Assembly: GCA_030248295.1 (NCBI GenBank)
Contig: JASANH010000850.1
Span: forward strand, 682,001-746,000
Reading direction: 5' to 3'
From: Mesodorylaimus sp. YZB2_4
Taxonomy: Eukaryota > Nematoda > Enoplea > Dorylaimida > Dorylaimidae
DNA: 64,000 nucleotides
Shown here: positions 49,789 through 62,603 of the stretch, piece after piece
Layout: the number at the start of each line of letters is the position of its first letter
Position numbering within the stretch: the stretch's first letter is position 1
The notes under the pieces: model-generated
Database searches by the model: none
What the model saw: the letters and a program-made list of their open reading frames with translations, nothing else
What the model was told of the DNA's origin: nothing
Translations under genes and position numbers: made by a program

Positions 49789-51472
49789 GTCTTTGTGGAC
49801 TAACAGTTTTGACTGTGGAAGCCAGTTTGGTTGTGCATCGGACGCACAGTAAATGCAAGAGAACTATGTATAAAGGCCCATTTCGAGCGTGCTCCTTCCT
49901 GCGTTGCGTTGCCGGTTGGATCTGTTGCGGTCCCAAATTTACTACTCTATGCTGAATATCGAAAATCGGTCATGCTGACTTCTGTTAATGCCATCCACTT
50001 CCCCAGGGGCAAAATCAGAAAAACCCAAAGTCGCCCCAGTATTGCTGTATAGTGCTGCACGGATGTTGATTGAGCGAAACATCTGCTGATGTCAATCCGA
50101 CGCGTAAGTGGCCATTTCTTTCCAGTGTCAAAACAAGAATCTGGACAAAGATGGTGATTTTTATAACGTGGGCAAAGGTCTCCATAGGCGGCCTGCGCTA
50201 GAAATAGATTATTTTCTCATGTGACAAGCTCATTATATGTTTGCGCAGCAAATGTAAAATGAGTAAAAATTACACGTAGGAAATTTGATGGCCCGCAGGT
50301 GGGTGTTGAATAAATGAGTACGCTCTGATTACACCTTACCTACTCGGTTGGGGGTACAAGGCCTAGTAATTGATAACGTGTACTATTTGCGTAGGAAGTG
50401 GAGGTGCGGCGAGTAGGTGATGAAAGTACCGAGAAATGAGATAAGATCCTGAACTTCCTACTGTCTTAAGCTCGATCATTCACAGCAGCATATTATTGAG
50501 GCCTCTGCGCGTGTGCGTACACAACGTGCCCGCGTATACTGTGCATTCTCCGGAGCATCTCCTACTGTACATGTTCCAGCGCTAAAAAACGTCCACCGAG
50601 AAAGATACTTGCATGACCATCGGGTTTTTTTGATGAAGGCCATGAATGCAGTGCCTTAGATTGGGGCCACATGGATACACGGAATCATAAAGGGCGAGTA
50701 AAAGGAGATGTGCGCTTCAGGTGCTCGTCAGAAGCATATTCTAAAGCTTCCCTAGTCCCTAGGCACAGCAGCAGATCATAGCGCGCAGGATGCCATTGCA
50801 TGAGGCCATGAAGTTCGTTTCCCCAGCGAGGTAAGTTACTGGTTATTCTAGCCCTTAGGTTTGCCTGCCTGGCCTCTTTTGGTCAGGTAATGTCTTCTGC
50901 AGGCAGTCGATGACTTGTAGTACGATTGGTTTATTAGCCTCAGCTCCGTCCCCCTCCTGTACATGCTGCTCGTTATTCTTGTACGGCTTATTGTTAGTCA
51001 GAGTGTAGACTCACAACTCGGTCTAGTGAGCTTAGTGCGCGACTTATTCTCAGTGTTGAAGCTTTTGGGACCGCCCAGCGAGAGATATTAATTAATACCC
51101 ACGCTAAGGTTGGATATCACATCAGGGCCTAAAATTATGCACTATATAATGCTCTTATTTGACGGTACAAGAGATTCATAGTCTTCTTTCATTCCGAGTG
51201 CACTGTAGAGAGGACGCCCGCTCGCATTCCAATGTGTGAAATCATGGCCCTAACAGACTGTCAGTCTAACTCCCACTGACTCGTGGTATATGCAGAACAA
51301 TCGTATCATGCCGTCCACACACACGATCACTAATCTCATGGAGGATCCAACTGTCATTGTGCATCAGCAGGCCTTATATGTAACATCCAATTCTACTGTA
51401 GTCGCTTATCTACCTACGTCATTGGCCCCTAAGTCCTGAATCTTGTTTCATCACTAAACGCAGTGGCCGCGA
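49789..51472. other. Intergenic region, no gene recognised
   Basis: 1.7 kb with only short frames. It contains the peptide gene's 3' end and the flank downstream of transglutaminase. I see no repeat that recurs elsewhere in the window. Confidence 0.45.
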
Positions 51473-54400
51473 TCAGATAACGTTTATGACGCATGTTCCT
51501 CTTATATTGGACACTTGATCCGAGTTGAAAACTGCCAGTAACGACCGTTCGCCTCTTCGTCTCGGAACGATGGAATACTGTAGTTGCATGGTGGCACGAC
51601 CAGCGAGGCGGCTTAAATTAGAGGCCATAAGCAGACATGAACAACGACAGCGCGACAGACGATACTCACGGTGGTATTTTGACTTCGCTCGATCGATTCA
51701 GACCAGCTCCCTCCAATTTCAAAGTGCAGCTGGTCAATACTTGGTTTGTGGGATTAGTAAAGTATATGGTGATCGTGGTCGGAGTATTGACATAGGCGTT
51801 CCGGTCACCCTGAAAGCATAGGTGCTGAAGACCATGGGTACGGGGGACTGCGGCACTCTCGAGTTCCGTCATAAAATTGGCCGGGACTTCCTTTCACTGC
51901 TCTCCACCCCCACATTCCGCCCACACCTCTTACCTTCAAGACCAAATCCGGCTTTCTAATCATGAATAACTGAAACGGATGAACATTCCTCATACTCGCC
52001 TTTTCAAGTGCAGCCACTGACTTACGTCACGTTGCGAATAGACTTGCGCAGTCTCGTTGACGTGGGCCATAACATCGACAGCTATTTGGCTATGTTCCTT
52101 GATCTGTGGCACGTAATCGACATCCCGGGCTTGCAATAAAAGCTGTTCTTCTGAAAAGGATAGATGCAAAAGAAGAGTTATTTCTGTTCATGGCTCCTTG
52201 ACTTGGCAACCAGTTTGCTCACTCAGTCACCTAATTGACTATCGAAACACACTCTTGGTGCAAAGGGAGATTGGCTTAAAGTTAATTCTTTTTGCAGACT
52301 AGTTTTTCAAAGCAAATGCTCAAATTTTACAAAGAATGAACTTGGAGTTGGAAGGAAGAAAAACAAAGTAAGGTCCAGCAAATTACTCTGATTTGGAGCC
52401 AATACAAACTGTTTTTCTTGCGAGGCCAGCTTCATCCGACGCACACCATCGTAACTGAGTACATGCATCTCCATGAGCACATCGACCGTTCTTTTCTCGC
52501 TTTTCGTATCGTTTCGCAATGTCAAGACGCTGACAATTGGTTCACCCAATCCGACCTAGATAGCAGTGAGAAATATTTGAATCGTATAGCCGCAGCTGTC
52601 TTCGCATATAAATTTTTAAATATGTTTACTCAAAGATATGCACAGGAAAAAGGAAATGCTAAAAAGGGTCTAACCGTGAAAACATGATTTGAACTAGGTT
52701 TTCTTGAAGGCTCGCCACCACTTTCAATTTGCGCCGTGGTTCGGAAAATAGGATGAGCACAAGAGCAAAAAAATTGTCAACAGCTGAGCAATTTATAATT
52801 ACGTTCAGAAAAGAGATACACAATGGATACAAATACAACGAGAAACCTTGGCCAACGTTGTAAGCTGATCGATCTTTTTCTGGCGAGGAATGTAAACAGA
52901 CTGGTTCCTCACTCCTAATGACACCGCTTCCTTCTAGCCACTGGCCACCCGCAGTCCTCTCGGACCAGTAGGACGACTGCTTGTCCTCGTCTAGCTAATG
53001 TTCGATTTCTGCATCACGCGCAATTTCCTATTGACCGCCACACTCGATGCGCTAGCGAAAAAGTCTGAGCCTTCAGCCCGAATATCAGACGGACTGGCGC
53101 ATCGAAAAGCTGTCAACAGGGACCCAATATGTCTGGACTTACCGCGTCTAAATCAGTAAACGTAAAGGTAACGTCGCCTTGGCCATCTGCAGGGGTCACA
53201 TCGAACAAAGCCAAAATTTCCTTTTGTTCAGAGGAGACAACATGGCGAACAGCGTGCCGAATCTGGTTTCGTTCTTCGGGAGTACCTTCGGGGTATTTGT
53301 AGTTTTCAGTGATGATCTCAGGTTCCAGAGGTTTGCCTACTCGACTGGTCATGAGGCATGTGCCTACCCTGAAAGTGCGATGCGCATGCGTTTGTGGGTC
53401 TGCCTGATTTTACATCAAAGAATTATCCAGGCGCGCCCGTACCTTTTGCTGTCTACTTGGTGGCTGATCAGTTTCATTCCATTAGGACCACTCGAGTCCC
53501 TCACGTAGTACCAACTGACCACATCGGCATTCACTTCGCCGTAAATAAACCAGCCGTCGTAGTTGAGGTTCACCTCGCCTTGTTTTAGTGCCGTAATAGA
53601 CATGGGTCCACACTGATAACGACCTAGCAACGATAGGTAGACATCGAGGCGGACATTCAAGAATGAGCTACTCGATGACCAGTTGTGTCTCCTGCCCTAA
53701 AGTATACCTTACCTTGACTTCGTTCCTGCGGGGTGGCATCAATCGCTTGCCATCCATCGTAACCGGGCGGTAAGTCCTCTCTCCGCATCCAAGCCTCGTT
53801 CCAAACATGGAAATTCCTAATTTGAGACCCGAACTGTAAGTCTTTCCACGATATTTCTGTCACATTGTAACTTACCACACTGACTCTTCCGATATCTTCT
53901 TGAAGTTGTCAGTGCCGATTTTCAGGAACTTGTCATCAATGGTCAAAGTCCGATCAGTGTCATGGGCCGAATTTAAATTGGTCACACTGCGACATGGGAT
54001 CCCCAACGCACGGCATACTGTAAGCTCACTATCGTGTGAAGCTGTCTGAGGCTGATGATGTTAGCACTTACGTGTCACTAACACACCCGAAAAGACCCAG
54101 CACTGCCCGTATTTCACGTGCTGCGTCGGATCCTGGATAAATTCTTCCAAAATTTCTGTACTCCCTGTCCACTCCCAGGGCTTAGTCCCGTCATCGTAAG
54201 GTTCTTGCCAACGCCCTTGTACGACCGCAGCGCTAATCTGAAAGGCCCGCCTTATCGATTTCATAGCTACACTGGTTGGCATGTCATACCGCTTCAGTCA
54301 ATGCTCTCGACACAAGAACAGGGTCTGCTCTGTCGATATCCTCTAGTCGATTTCTGCTCATTCTCAATGCCAGCAGGGCCGAGTACAAGGAGACATCTTC

Positions 54401-55674
54401 GAATTGTCCGAAGTTCCATGGACACGGGGCCATCTGGTTCCACTTAGCTCCTTGCCACACAGCACCGTGTTCTTTCAGTACGTACTCTTGACGCAATCTA
54501 TCGTCTTCCAGGTAGACTGGGTCCTCTGAAAGGGGAACTGCCTAAGCCTCGTGACCAGGATGGTCTTCTCTCATCGTTAGACCACAAATGGGCACAATTT
54601 AATCACATGATCAGTCAGATTGGTGGCATTGGTGCCTCAGCAGACCGGACGCCCCCCCCCCCCCCCTAATACAAGTCTCGTGGGTCCGAGTCTATCCGAT
54701 GCGATAGATGACGCCGCGCGAAGACACTTCCACAAATTTCACGATCTGAGCTGGAGTCTGGCTCGTAGACCCGTAAGCCACATCTCACTATAAAGCGGTG
54801 CACATAATTGTGCGTGCCTCCACCCACTCTCTCTCACCTTTGATCCACGGATTGAACAGAATGAAAATATACTGAGGGTATGTGTAAGAGGGGTAAGTTT
54901 CAGCCACGTTGCCCGCAGCTTGTCTTCCAGTCTGTATCTTCAATGACCACTCGCCGACTGGACATGCAGCTCCAATCATAATTTCCACTGTCAACTGCAA
55001 ATCAGACACCAATCGCCCCCCCTCTTTCCTAGCAAAAGGGATCAGCGTACCTTCTTTTCTTCGTTTCGTAACTCCCTTGCACTCCACTGATCTGAGAATT
55101 TGTAATCTGGGGGCATAACTCGAAGCAAGCGTCTCGTTCTCTGTTCCAGAGTCGGGTTATATCCTAAAACGTGCTAAAGAGGCTGAGAAGTTCTCAGAAG
55201 TTAGTTGTCTTTCCGCCGTTGGCTGACGATGAGTCCAGGCAGGGTGGACTGACTTCGGTTGAACATAGGACAGTCGGTTACAAAGTTTGCAAATGCTCAT
55301 CGATTCGGAATAGATGATTTCTTACCGAAGCAAAGCTCGAGCACCACTGAATCCTTTTCGGGTTCATAAGGCCTGTCCAAGTTGAGGGTTATGATGAACG
55401 GTCTTCCTCGCCTCAATATCAAGCGAAATGGCTGAACTAGGGTCTGCTCATATGTTTCAGTATCATGCACAGGACAGTTGTCATTGATGTGCAAGTCAAC
55501 ATCGTTAACAAGTAGAACATTAGCACCTGCAAAGAGGGTCGTTTAATCTCGCACCCTAATCTCCCACATCTGAAATGCACCGGGTGGACGTCCATTCTGC
55601 TGCTTCTTTCGCTCGTCCACCTCCGTAGCGAATCTCTTGTACAGCTCCTGCAAATAGTCAGTCCGGGAGGCCAT
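51473..55674 (-). CDS. Transglutaminase (protein-glutamine gamma-glutamyltransferase)
   Basis: About fourteen exons on minus, ATG at 55674 ([15 protein letters not shown]) and stop at 51473. The enzyme cross-links glutamine and lysine side chains of proteins, using calcium. The N-terminal beta-sandwich contains [20 protein letters not shown]. The core has WNFGQFED, the catalytic Cys in [31 protein letters not shown], the catalytic His in [10 protein letters not shown] and the Asp in [20 protein letters not shown] and [13 protein letters not shown] follow. Two C-terminal barrels are present ([22 protein letters not shown]; final [12 protein letters not shown]). There is no signal peptide, so a cytosolic or unconventionally secreted enzyme is likely. 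One intron carries a C15 run. The exon with [10 protein letters not shown] just above the [12 protein letters not shown] exon was not needed. Confidence 0.93.
54652..54666 (+). repeat. C15 homopolymer in a transglutaminase intron
   Basis: A run of fifteen cytosines preceded by CCGGACG, similar in length to the runs at 22107 and 34662. Confidence 0.9.
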
Positions 55675-56051
55675 AGCTGGACTTGTGGGACCTTATCACA
55701 TGTGAGCCCTGTCTAATACAAGGCCGATGCAATGGATTGTGTTATCTATATATGAAAGCTCATCTTGCTGTTGTACAGCTCTTATCACTGGAGCTATGCT
55801 ATGTATTTGACGTCAATGCTTTCGGATGCTGCATAGACAAGTCATCGCAAATACCATGTCCGTTTTTCAAGCACTGATAGCCTTGCCTGCCTCCTCCCTT
55901 CAGCAAGTACGAAAACGCTATATACAAAATAACACTAAAGATTTTGTGCTGTGCAAATAGAACAATAAAAACCATGCATATCAGTGCAATGACAAGTCGA
56001 GGGCAGGAAACGAATTCGAATTGAGTGTGCATAAAGGGGCGTATCACCCAG

Positions 56052-57422
56052 TCAATAACGAGAACGACGTTGGCATCTTGACAGTCGACGACGCATCATA
56101 GTTGCCCTTTCCAACACTTCGGCTTGATCGCTGTCACTTTCCCCGCCATCCCCTTGATCAGTAGGCTCTCCTTCGTCGTCACTGTGATCGCCACTTAGTT
56201 TGTTACTAATTACAAGACACCCGCCTTGTTTCAAACGCGGCAGCAAAAGACGATTAGCCAAGGCTAGACGTGATAATTCGTACTCAAACATCTCCAAATC
56301 ACGCATGTTCGACGGGCGACCATACCCGCCCCCGCCGTACCCACTTGTCCCTGGGTTTGCGGCATGCGGAAATTGACAGACCAGCAGTGCTTTCAAGTTC
56401 ATATCGTCAGAGATTCCATGCTTGCGACCGCTATTACGATAACGCCATCCACCAGCTGCTCGATAGCGGTACATGATCGGACCATGACTGCCGTGAAGGG
56501 TGGGAGGGTGCGGCGCAGCCAGAGAAGACGACTGAGACGGACCAGGAGTGTAGGGCGGTGGTGGCGAGTGAGTACGTCGATATTCACCAGAGCGCTCGAA
56601 GATGTCATCGGTTACCGATTTCTCTCTTTTCTCGCTCCCGTGGCGACGGAAATCGATCATCAAATCAGAAGATTGGGCTAACGCTTGAGTGATGTAGGTC
56701 ATCCGTGTGGCCACGTTGGTCAGTGGACTGCCCGCCTTGTGCAACCCGACCACTCGTCCAAACTCGTCGAGCAGTGGTGACCCGCTGCTGCCGCCCATCG
56801 TGTCTGCCGTATGATACAGGTCGGGTCCGCTCAGTCCTATCACCTCGCCGTACGACAAGGACATCTCACCGCCGTTCGGATGTTGTACAACCACGATACG
56901 CATGCCATTGCGTTCGGGGGCGACGGGCAGGTAATCGTCGATTTTGAACAATTTGCACTCTGGCAAGTAGAGAAAGGTGAAGTCTAAAGTGCGACTACTT
57001 CCAAATAAGACGGGGCCCAATTTGGGATTATCAGGATCGATTCTGGTGCCTGTTTCGTCGAACACCAATCGCCATCGTCGTTGACGGACCGATGTCTCAT
57101 CAAGGACGTGATTGTTAGTCAACAAGCCGCAATAGTACCGTCCACCGTCGTCATTGTTGAGAGAAGGTAGTTTGACCAGCATACCCGTCCCACTGCTGAT
57201 CAAACCACCCGGGTGACTTCGACGGCCATCACTGGACTCGACGATGACGCGGCACAAAGCTCGAGGAACGGCGTTCATCAACTGGCGAACAGTGCGGAGG
57301 GGCAAGGGGGCCCCGTTGGTCGAGAGTAGATGTTCAGGCTCGAATTGTATATTTTCAGACCGATTTTGCCAAGATGACCGTCGGCGTCTCAAGAGAACAG
57401 CTTGTTTTTTCGCTGTGGCCAT
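56052..57422 (-). CDS. Intronless trypsin-fold serine protease-like protein
   Basis: A single 456-codon frame starts at the ATG at 57422. Residues about 50-255 form a trypsin-like domain. The triad is visible: His in LLTNNHVL, Asp in TLDFTFLYLP and Ser in TMGGSSGSPLLDEFG. It has no signal peptide or propeptide, so it is not a digestive trypsin. The type resembles intracellular trypsin-like domains such as those of FAM111 proteins. The last 200 residues are Pro/Ser/Gly-rich (SPPPPYTPGPSQ) and end with an acidic stretch and an Arg-rich tail. Every other well-supported long gene here is split by many introns, so a retrocopy or recent acquisition is possible. The substrate is unknown. Confidence 0.8.
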   Translation of the reverse strand: MATAKKQAVLLRRRRSSWQNRSENIQFEPEHLLSTNGAPLPLRTVRQLMNAVPRALCRVIVESSDGRRSHPGGLISSGTGMLVKLPSLNNDDGGRYYCGLLTNNHVLDETSVRQRRWRLVFDETGTRIDPDNPKLGPVLFGSSRTLDFTFLYLPECKLFKIDDYLPVAPERNGMRIVVVQHPNGGEMSLSYGEVIGLSGPDLYHTADTMGGSSGSPLLDEFGRVVGLHKAGSPLTNVATRMTYITQALAQSSDLMIDFRRHGSEKREKSVTDDIFERSGEYRRTHSPPPPYTPGPSQSSSLAAPHPPTLHGSHGPIMYRYRAAGGWRYRNSGRKHGISDDMNLKALLVCQFPHAANPGTSGYGGGGYGRPSNMRDLEMFEYELSRLALANRLLLPRLKQGGCLVISNKLSGDHSDDEGEPTDQGDGGESDSDQAEVLERATMMRRRLSRCQRRSRY

Positions 57423-58230
57423 CTTGTTGAAGTGGTTCTCCTCTTTACTTTATCTCCTTCGTAGAGCCAGTGGCCAGATCGAGAAAAGCAATGGTTGATA
57501 GTTTTCAGCCTCGTCCTCGTCACCCACCATCCGTGGTAAGGGTTTACATGAGGCGAGCAGGAAATCAATGGTTGCCTATGGATACTCTATTCGAATCCCG
57601 ACACTGTTTCGTAGCGTCGCCTAGGAACAAACGGCTAAGTTCGTCGACGAACTCTTCCGATATCACCGAGAGGTACACACCGACGACCAAGGGCCAGTTA
57701 GACTGATTGGCAAACTGTCTAGCTTTTCCCTATCCGAAGTAGGTGCCCACTACTCACCTATTCCTCTATCCTGTGGAATAGAAAGACACCAAAGTGCCAA
57801 ATAGTGGGTATTTTTAGGTGTTTTCTGCACAAGGCGTGCGTAATGGGGTATCAGGTCTATATAATGTGAGCCATAAGAACCAGACGTCCGTACAACAGAC
57901 AGCAGTAGCCATGCGAGGATAGGACGCTTCTATTATGGGTCAGATAATAACACAGGATTCAAATACAGTACCCATGTAGTTACATTTTAGAGGATACTGC
58001 AATACGTGCTACAATAATGTTGAAGATCATTTCATTGACTCTCAAAAATCGCCTTCTGCCTCAGCAGATGCAGATACGTCAGAACGAAGCATTACGCCAT
58101 TTGCCCTGGTCAAGTCCACTCATGCTGAACTTTATTTAACTTATTAGATTGATAAGTGCACACATTCCGTTATTGCAAGGGACATTTCCAATATTGCCGT
58201 CTACCAAAGCACTCACCACGTCCAATATCA
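57423..58230. other. Intergenic region, no gene recognised
   Basis: This is the flank between the trypsin-like gene and the cathepsin Z 3' end. A 71-codon frame from an ATG near 57491 (+) has no domain and overlaps the likely promoter of the trypsin-like gene. Confidence 0.4.
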
Positions 58231-60159
58231 CTAATAATTTAGTGGGTCGGCATAAGCACAGTCGGTTTCGATGGCCAAGTTATATTGATTGCCAGTGTTG
58301 TTCTTGTACGTGCTGGTCACAATACGCATGAAGCCCCGTTCACCCTGTCGACACAAACATGCATAGTGGGACACAATCATAAAATGTTGAAGCATACCCA
58401 TGCAGAGCCCCACGAATTACGGATAATCCAATATTCGACGCCACTATCGTGATCTGTGCCCCAGCCAACGACCGAGACTACGTGGTTGATCTGAAACAAA
58501 TCGATTACATATCCACCGCTAAGTTCTCGCTGATCCTGGTCATGCAAGGGTCTTAGAAAGAATAGGATTGAGGTATCAGAACGGTAGGCCACAGCACAAT
58601 GCAGCAGAATATTTTCCCAGCTTGGTCGGACCCTTCTATCGCAGGTGATCGGATGGAGGAAGTTTGATGATGAATCAGGGGGCTGGCGATAAGCGCAAGG
58701 TCTTGTGATCTACACTAATCTACGCCCCGCTACTGGAAGTGCACTTAGCACTCAGAAATACGCAAGCACATTACCCCGGGGGACTCATTTAATTCGCGAT
58801 AGATGCCGTTCGTGTATCGCTCCACGCCATCCGTGACCATAATACCGCACCTAAATCACACCCATATTTTAAAAACTAAGTACCTGCCACAAAGACCACG
58901 CACAGAGATCACATGACTACTTCATGGGGCACCTACGCGATGGGTCCGTTCTTGTATATTTCGGCTTTCATTTTGTCTCGTCCAGAAACAGGGCCATAGT
59001 CCCCAACTTTGTAGAGCGTGTAATTGGTGATGGGATAGCATTGGTTGAACGTGATGCAGTTGCCGCAGCGATTGAAAGGGTCGCATTCTAAAAGTGTATC
59101 CAACTAAGTCAGGGAAAATGTAATGGACTCAGTCATTTACGTCCATCGATTGCCTGGTAGTTATTACACGTTTCATCCACGATACCATTTTCGTGTGCAA
59201 ACTGGTAGACGGGAAGCATGTCACCACCATGGCAGCCACCAGCATTTCCGCAATTGAGCACGTATTGCACGGACAAATAAGCCATTGGCCAGCGCCCCTT
59301 CCTCCTGATATTGATTCGGTCAGCAAATGCTGATGTGGTGCCCATGGCCCAGCACGACCCGCAGTCTGGAAATAGCAAGAGGCTTAGCTAGCAGCGTTTT
59401 AGGTGTGAGAGCAAGAAAGTCCTTACATTGCGGGATGTGCTGATTTCGAGTCGGGCTGCAGTAGTTGGTTCCATTGATATTGCGCCAGTCGAAGGAAGCT
59501 GGGAGACTGGCCATGATGTGCGGATATTCGTGGGGTCTTTTCTGGGTCCTGCGCGTGCATACTTTGCTCTAATAAAAAGTTTGCAACAAGGGATGCGATG
59601 GGTGTTGGGGTGTGTGTAACCAGCAGTCCTGGCGGTCGGGAGTAATCGATACGCTCCCCTGCCTGGGACGCTAACCTCTCGGGTTGATGATTCTAGGGCA
59701 GGTATAGTCGCGAGACTTGCCTACCTCCCTCCGGTCGGAGGTTTTTGATCAGAGACTTTGGTCTCGACTATCTCCCGCCGCCTGGGTGCGTTGGTTACAT
59801 ATGCAATCTACCTCAGTCTTGAAATTCCAAAAAAAGCAAATAATGAGTCGCGTATTCCCAGGACTTTTGCACCCGATACTGGATAAAATCCTCTCCTACA
59901 GTACTTGGTGGACACCATTTGGAGGTAGTCCCCCTTGCAAAATTCGTGTGCAACCAATTCTCACTCACTTTTGTTGGGGCAACACCTTCAATGTTCGCTT
60001 CAAACACGGTTTGGCGTTGTAGCGAAAAGTATTTAATGAACTGACGCCCTGCTGTGGCGATCGTACTTGTGCCGCGGAACCATTTTCAGAACTCTCTGAA
60101 ACATTCGCCGAGACTGCGCCAAGTACAACGCACAAATTCAGTATCAAGGCTATACGCAT
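58231..60159 (-). CDS. CTSZ: Cathepsin Z (cathepsin X), papain-family carboxypeptidase
   Basis: ATG at 60159, stop at 58231, seven exons. Cathepsin Z is a lysosomal cysteine carboxypeptidase. The N-terminus is a signal peptide ([15 protein letters not shown]) and a short propeptide, as usual for this family. The enzyme starts near RPHEYPH and has [26 protein letters not shown] (catalytic Cys; HIP mini-loop typical of cathepsin Z), [40 protein letters not shown], the His in [11 protein letters not shown] and the Asn in IIRNSWG. It ends [11 protein letters not shown]. The first donor could be at 59969 (GTGAGT) or 59986; both keep the frame with adjacent acceptors. Intron 1 holds a foldback element. 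Confidence 0.94.
59616..59798. mobile_element. Foldback, MITE-like element in cathepsin Z intron 1
   Basis: The arms GTAACCA...CGGGAG (59616-59642) and the inverse near 59772-59798 are imperfect inverted repeats of about 27 bp. Inside, TATAGTCGCGAGAC and GTCTCGACTAT form a second inverted pair. I see no convincing target duplication. Confidence 0.4.
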
Positions 60160-62603
60160 TTTGGGGAACCGTCAAGCCGTCGGATGGAGCGGAAGAACAG
60201 CGTACTGAAGACGCCAGACGAAAACGAATGGGTACACTTTAGTTCGTACCCGCGCTACAGCGTTCTCCGATCCAGGTACACTCAGCGCCGTTGGCGTTTT
60301 GATGAATTAGCGCAGTTGCCAGAATGGGCTTGGCTCAAGCAGGCGAGATATCTGTTTCGAAGTGAAAAGATTCCCAACAAACTTGGCAAACTTTTATGCG
60401 CATGATTTGAAAACGGCGATGGGGCTGACAATGACGCATACCCGACACATGTGCATGGCTGGACACATGTCTATTGCACCCAGCTAGGGATTTGCTTATT
60501 TGACACAGAAAACTGACGCTTATCAGTTGGCCTACAACTTTCGCATTTGGTCGAAATTGAAAGTCCAACGTTTGAATGTGACCAGTATATTCCTATTTTA
60601 TTTTACATTAACATCATAGTGTTCATGTTCATGTTTTACCACATCACCAAACGCTTAATCCACGCTTAATCATAGCGGTTGTGAGTACTCCAGCCGGTGC
60701 AGCTGGAGATGCACACTTCCGGTTTTCGTTGTGTCATCACACAGATCAGGCGGGTCTCTATCGTGGTCGTCGCCATGAAGTGTACGCATGCACAAATCAG
60801 GATACAATAAGTTGGGCCAGACATATGTTGCCGGGCCTTCACGCGGGGCAAATCTGATTATGGGTCTGACTGAGAGCTGTGTCTAGACTCAAGGACCTGC
60901 TTGCAATAAGCAACACTATTAGTCTAACGATAAGAGCAAATCCGCGGATTCAACAGACAGTGACAGAGACAAGACCAAGGCTCATAACCCTTTCTGGCGT
61001 TGAGACGCCTCAGCCAGTAATCTCACCTTACAGTATTGTGCCATGCTACAGTATAGAATCATGATGTTTCCTTTTTATTGCACTCTGTATTTCTTCATTG
61101 GTTTTTTGAAGAAATTAAAGAATCACTCAAAAGCATTTACGGGCGCTTGAATAGGATCCTACAGCGCCTGCCAAAATGATACACCCTTCGTTTTTCGCTT
61201 TTATATATGGATTGTGATAAAGAGCCGTTGCTCGAGTCGACACTCATGACACAACAAGAGATGTGCTGACATGGCAGGACACTTTCCCTTCTATTCACGC
61301 TCGCTAAAATGTATACTCGCGTTTTAGGCTCTTCTTGTCAGGACAGGCTCTGCTAATTACCGCTAGCCTTAAAAATGACGCAGCTGCAAACGTCATCCGT
61401 CTGGAGTAATATTTCATCCATGGACGAGGTGGAAAGACTTTGTTGGGTGCTCTGGATTTTTTTGTGCTCTGCAATGGCTCCGCGAGTCACAACCTCCAGT
61501 AATAGCTCAGGCGTGAACATGTGCGTACATATGCATTATAATGACATGACACACAGATTACATGTGAGGCACAATGACCACGTTGAGTAACACTTCTCAA
61601 ATACTCTCTTTAGCTGGGCAAGCTCCACCAGGCATGGCGACCACTTTAACAATTTGAGAATAAGCACCCTCTGTTGTGTCTCCAAGAGAAGGCAGTACTG
61701 TAATGCGAATAGCTAGCTCGGTAAGGTTAACTAAGTGAACTCAAAAGCCACCAAGACAGGGAGACCGCTAGAGTTTGCGTGCAAAAAGGCAAAAGCCGTA
61801 AAGAGCAGCCTTGTTGCTGTAGCAGTTCCTGTGATTAAGTCTAAAATGCTCTTGGAGACATGTCTGTGGCACATAAGCATGCATTTGACACCGTCTTAAA
61901 TCTACTCGCTTTTCCACATATTAAGAGCTGTGGACGTGCCCTTTAGCCATAATTTTGTGCTGTCTTGCTGTCGCTGACAGATTTTGTGTCGCCTCCATGT
62001 TTGGCCTGACGTCAACTCCTTTTGGGAGAAATTTTCAAAAGGTTAAGCACTCGCTGATTCAAAGCGATGTATAGATCACTTATGTATCTGCGTCTGCACA
62101 CTTTTTCAGCGTTTTTCTGAGCACCTTCAAAGCCAGGAATCAATGCCTCAAAAAAGCTCCGTCAGCTTTTTCTTCTTTATGAAAGCCAAGGGTGCTTTTT
62201 GTTTTTCAACCTCTCGATAAGGGCTTCAAGAAAGAGGTTCTAAAACGGTCAGTTTCAGGTGCTCGTTCAGTCGGAGGTACGCCTTCTTTGTATCTCTCTG
62301 CTCCGAAAAAGCAAACTTGATGCTGTTGGACGCATAGAATCCAGTCCTGGCCTAGACCACCCATTCAGATCCATTAGTGTCTCCAGGGAAGACAAAGTAA
62401 TCCAACGTGACGAATCGACTTTGTCAGCTCGACTGCACAAGTCCTGATTGTGTGTTTGCTTGAAGTTGCAGTTGCATGCTGACAGTGACAAGGACGCCCT
62501 GATCGACTAAGGATAAGACCAGCCTGCGGTCTTCCTGCGACTTCAAGAGTGTGGTACTTCAACTTATCAGCAGCTCACAAAAATCGAACTAGGATGGTCA
62601 GCC
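60160..62603. other. Intergenic region with a SINE fragment
   Basis: 2.4 kb without a supported gene. A 73-codon frame at 60184-60405 (+) starts 25 bp from the cathepsin Z start on the other strand and has no domain. The remainder is AT-rich. Confidence 0.45.
60619..60660 (-). repeat. 3' end fragment of SINE family A
   Basis: On minus it reads TAAGCGTTTGGTGATGTGG then TAAAACATGAACATGAAC, identical over about 36 bp to the end of the copy at 43408-43565. The 5' part is missing or too decayed to see. Confidence 0.7.

Noticed and set aside
57491-57706. 71-codon frame on + upstream of the trypsin-like gene
   Set aside because: No domain; lies in the promoter of a gene on the other strand.
60184-60405. 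73-codon frame on + next to the cathepsin Z start
   Set aside because: No domain or relative seen; one chance frame of this size is expected in such a gap.
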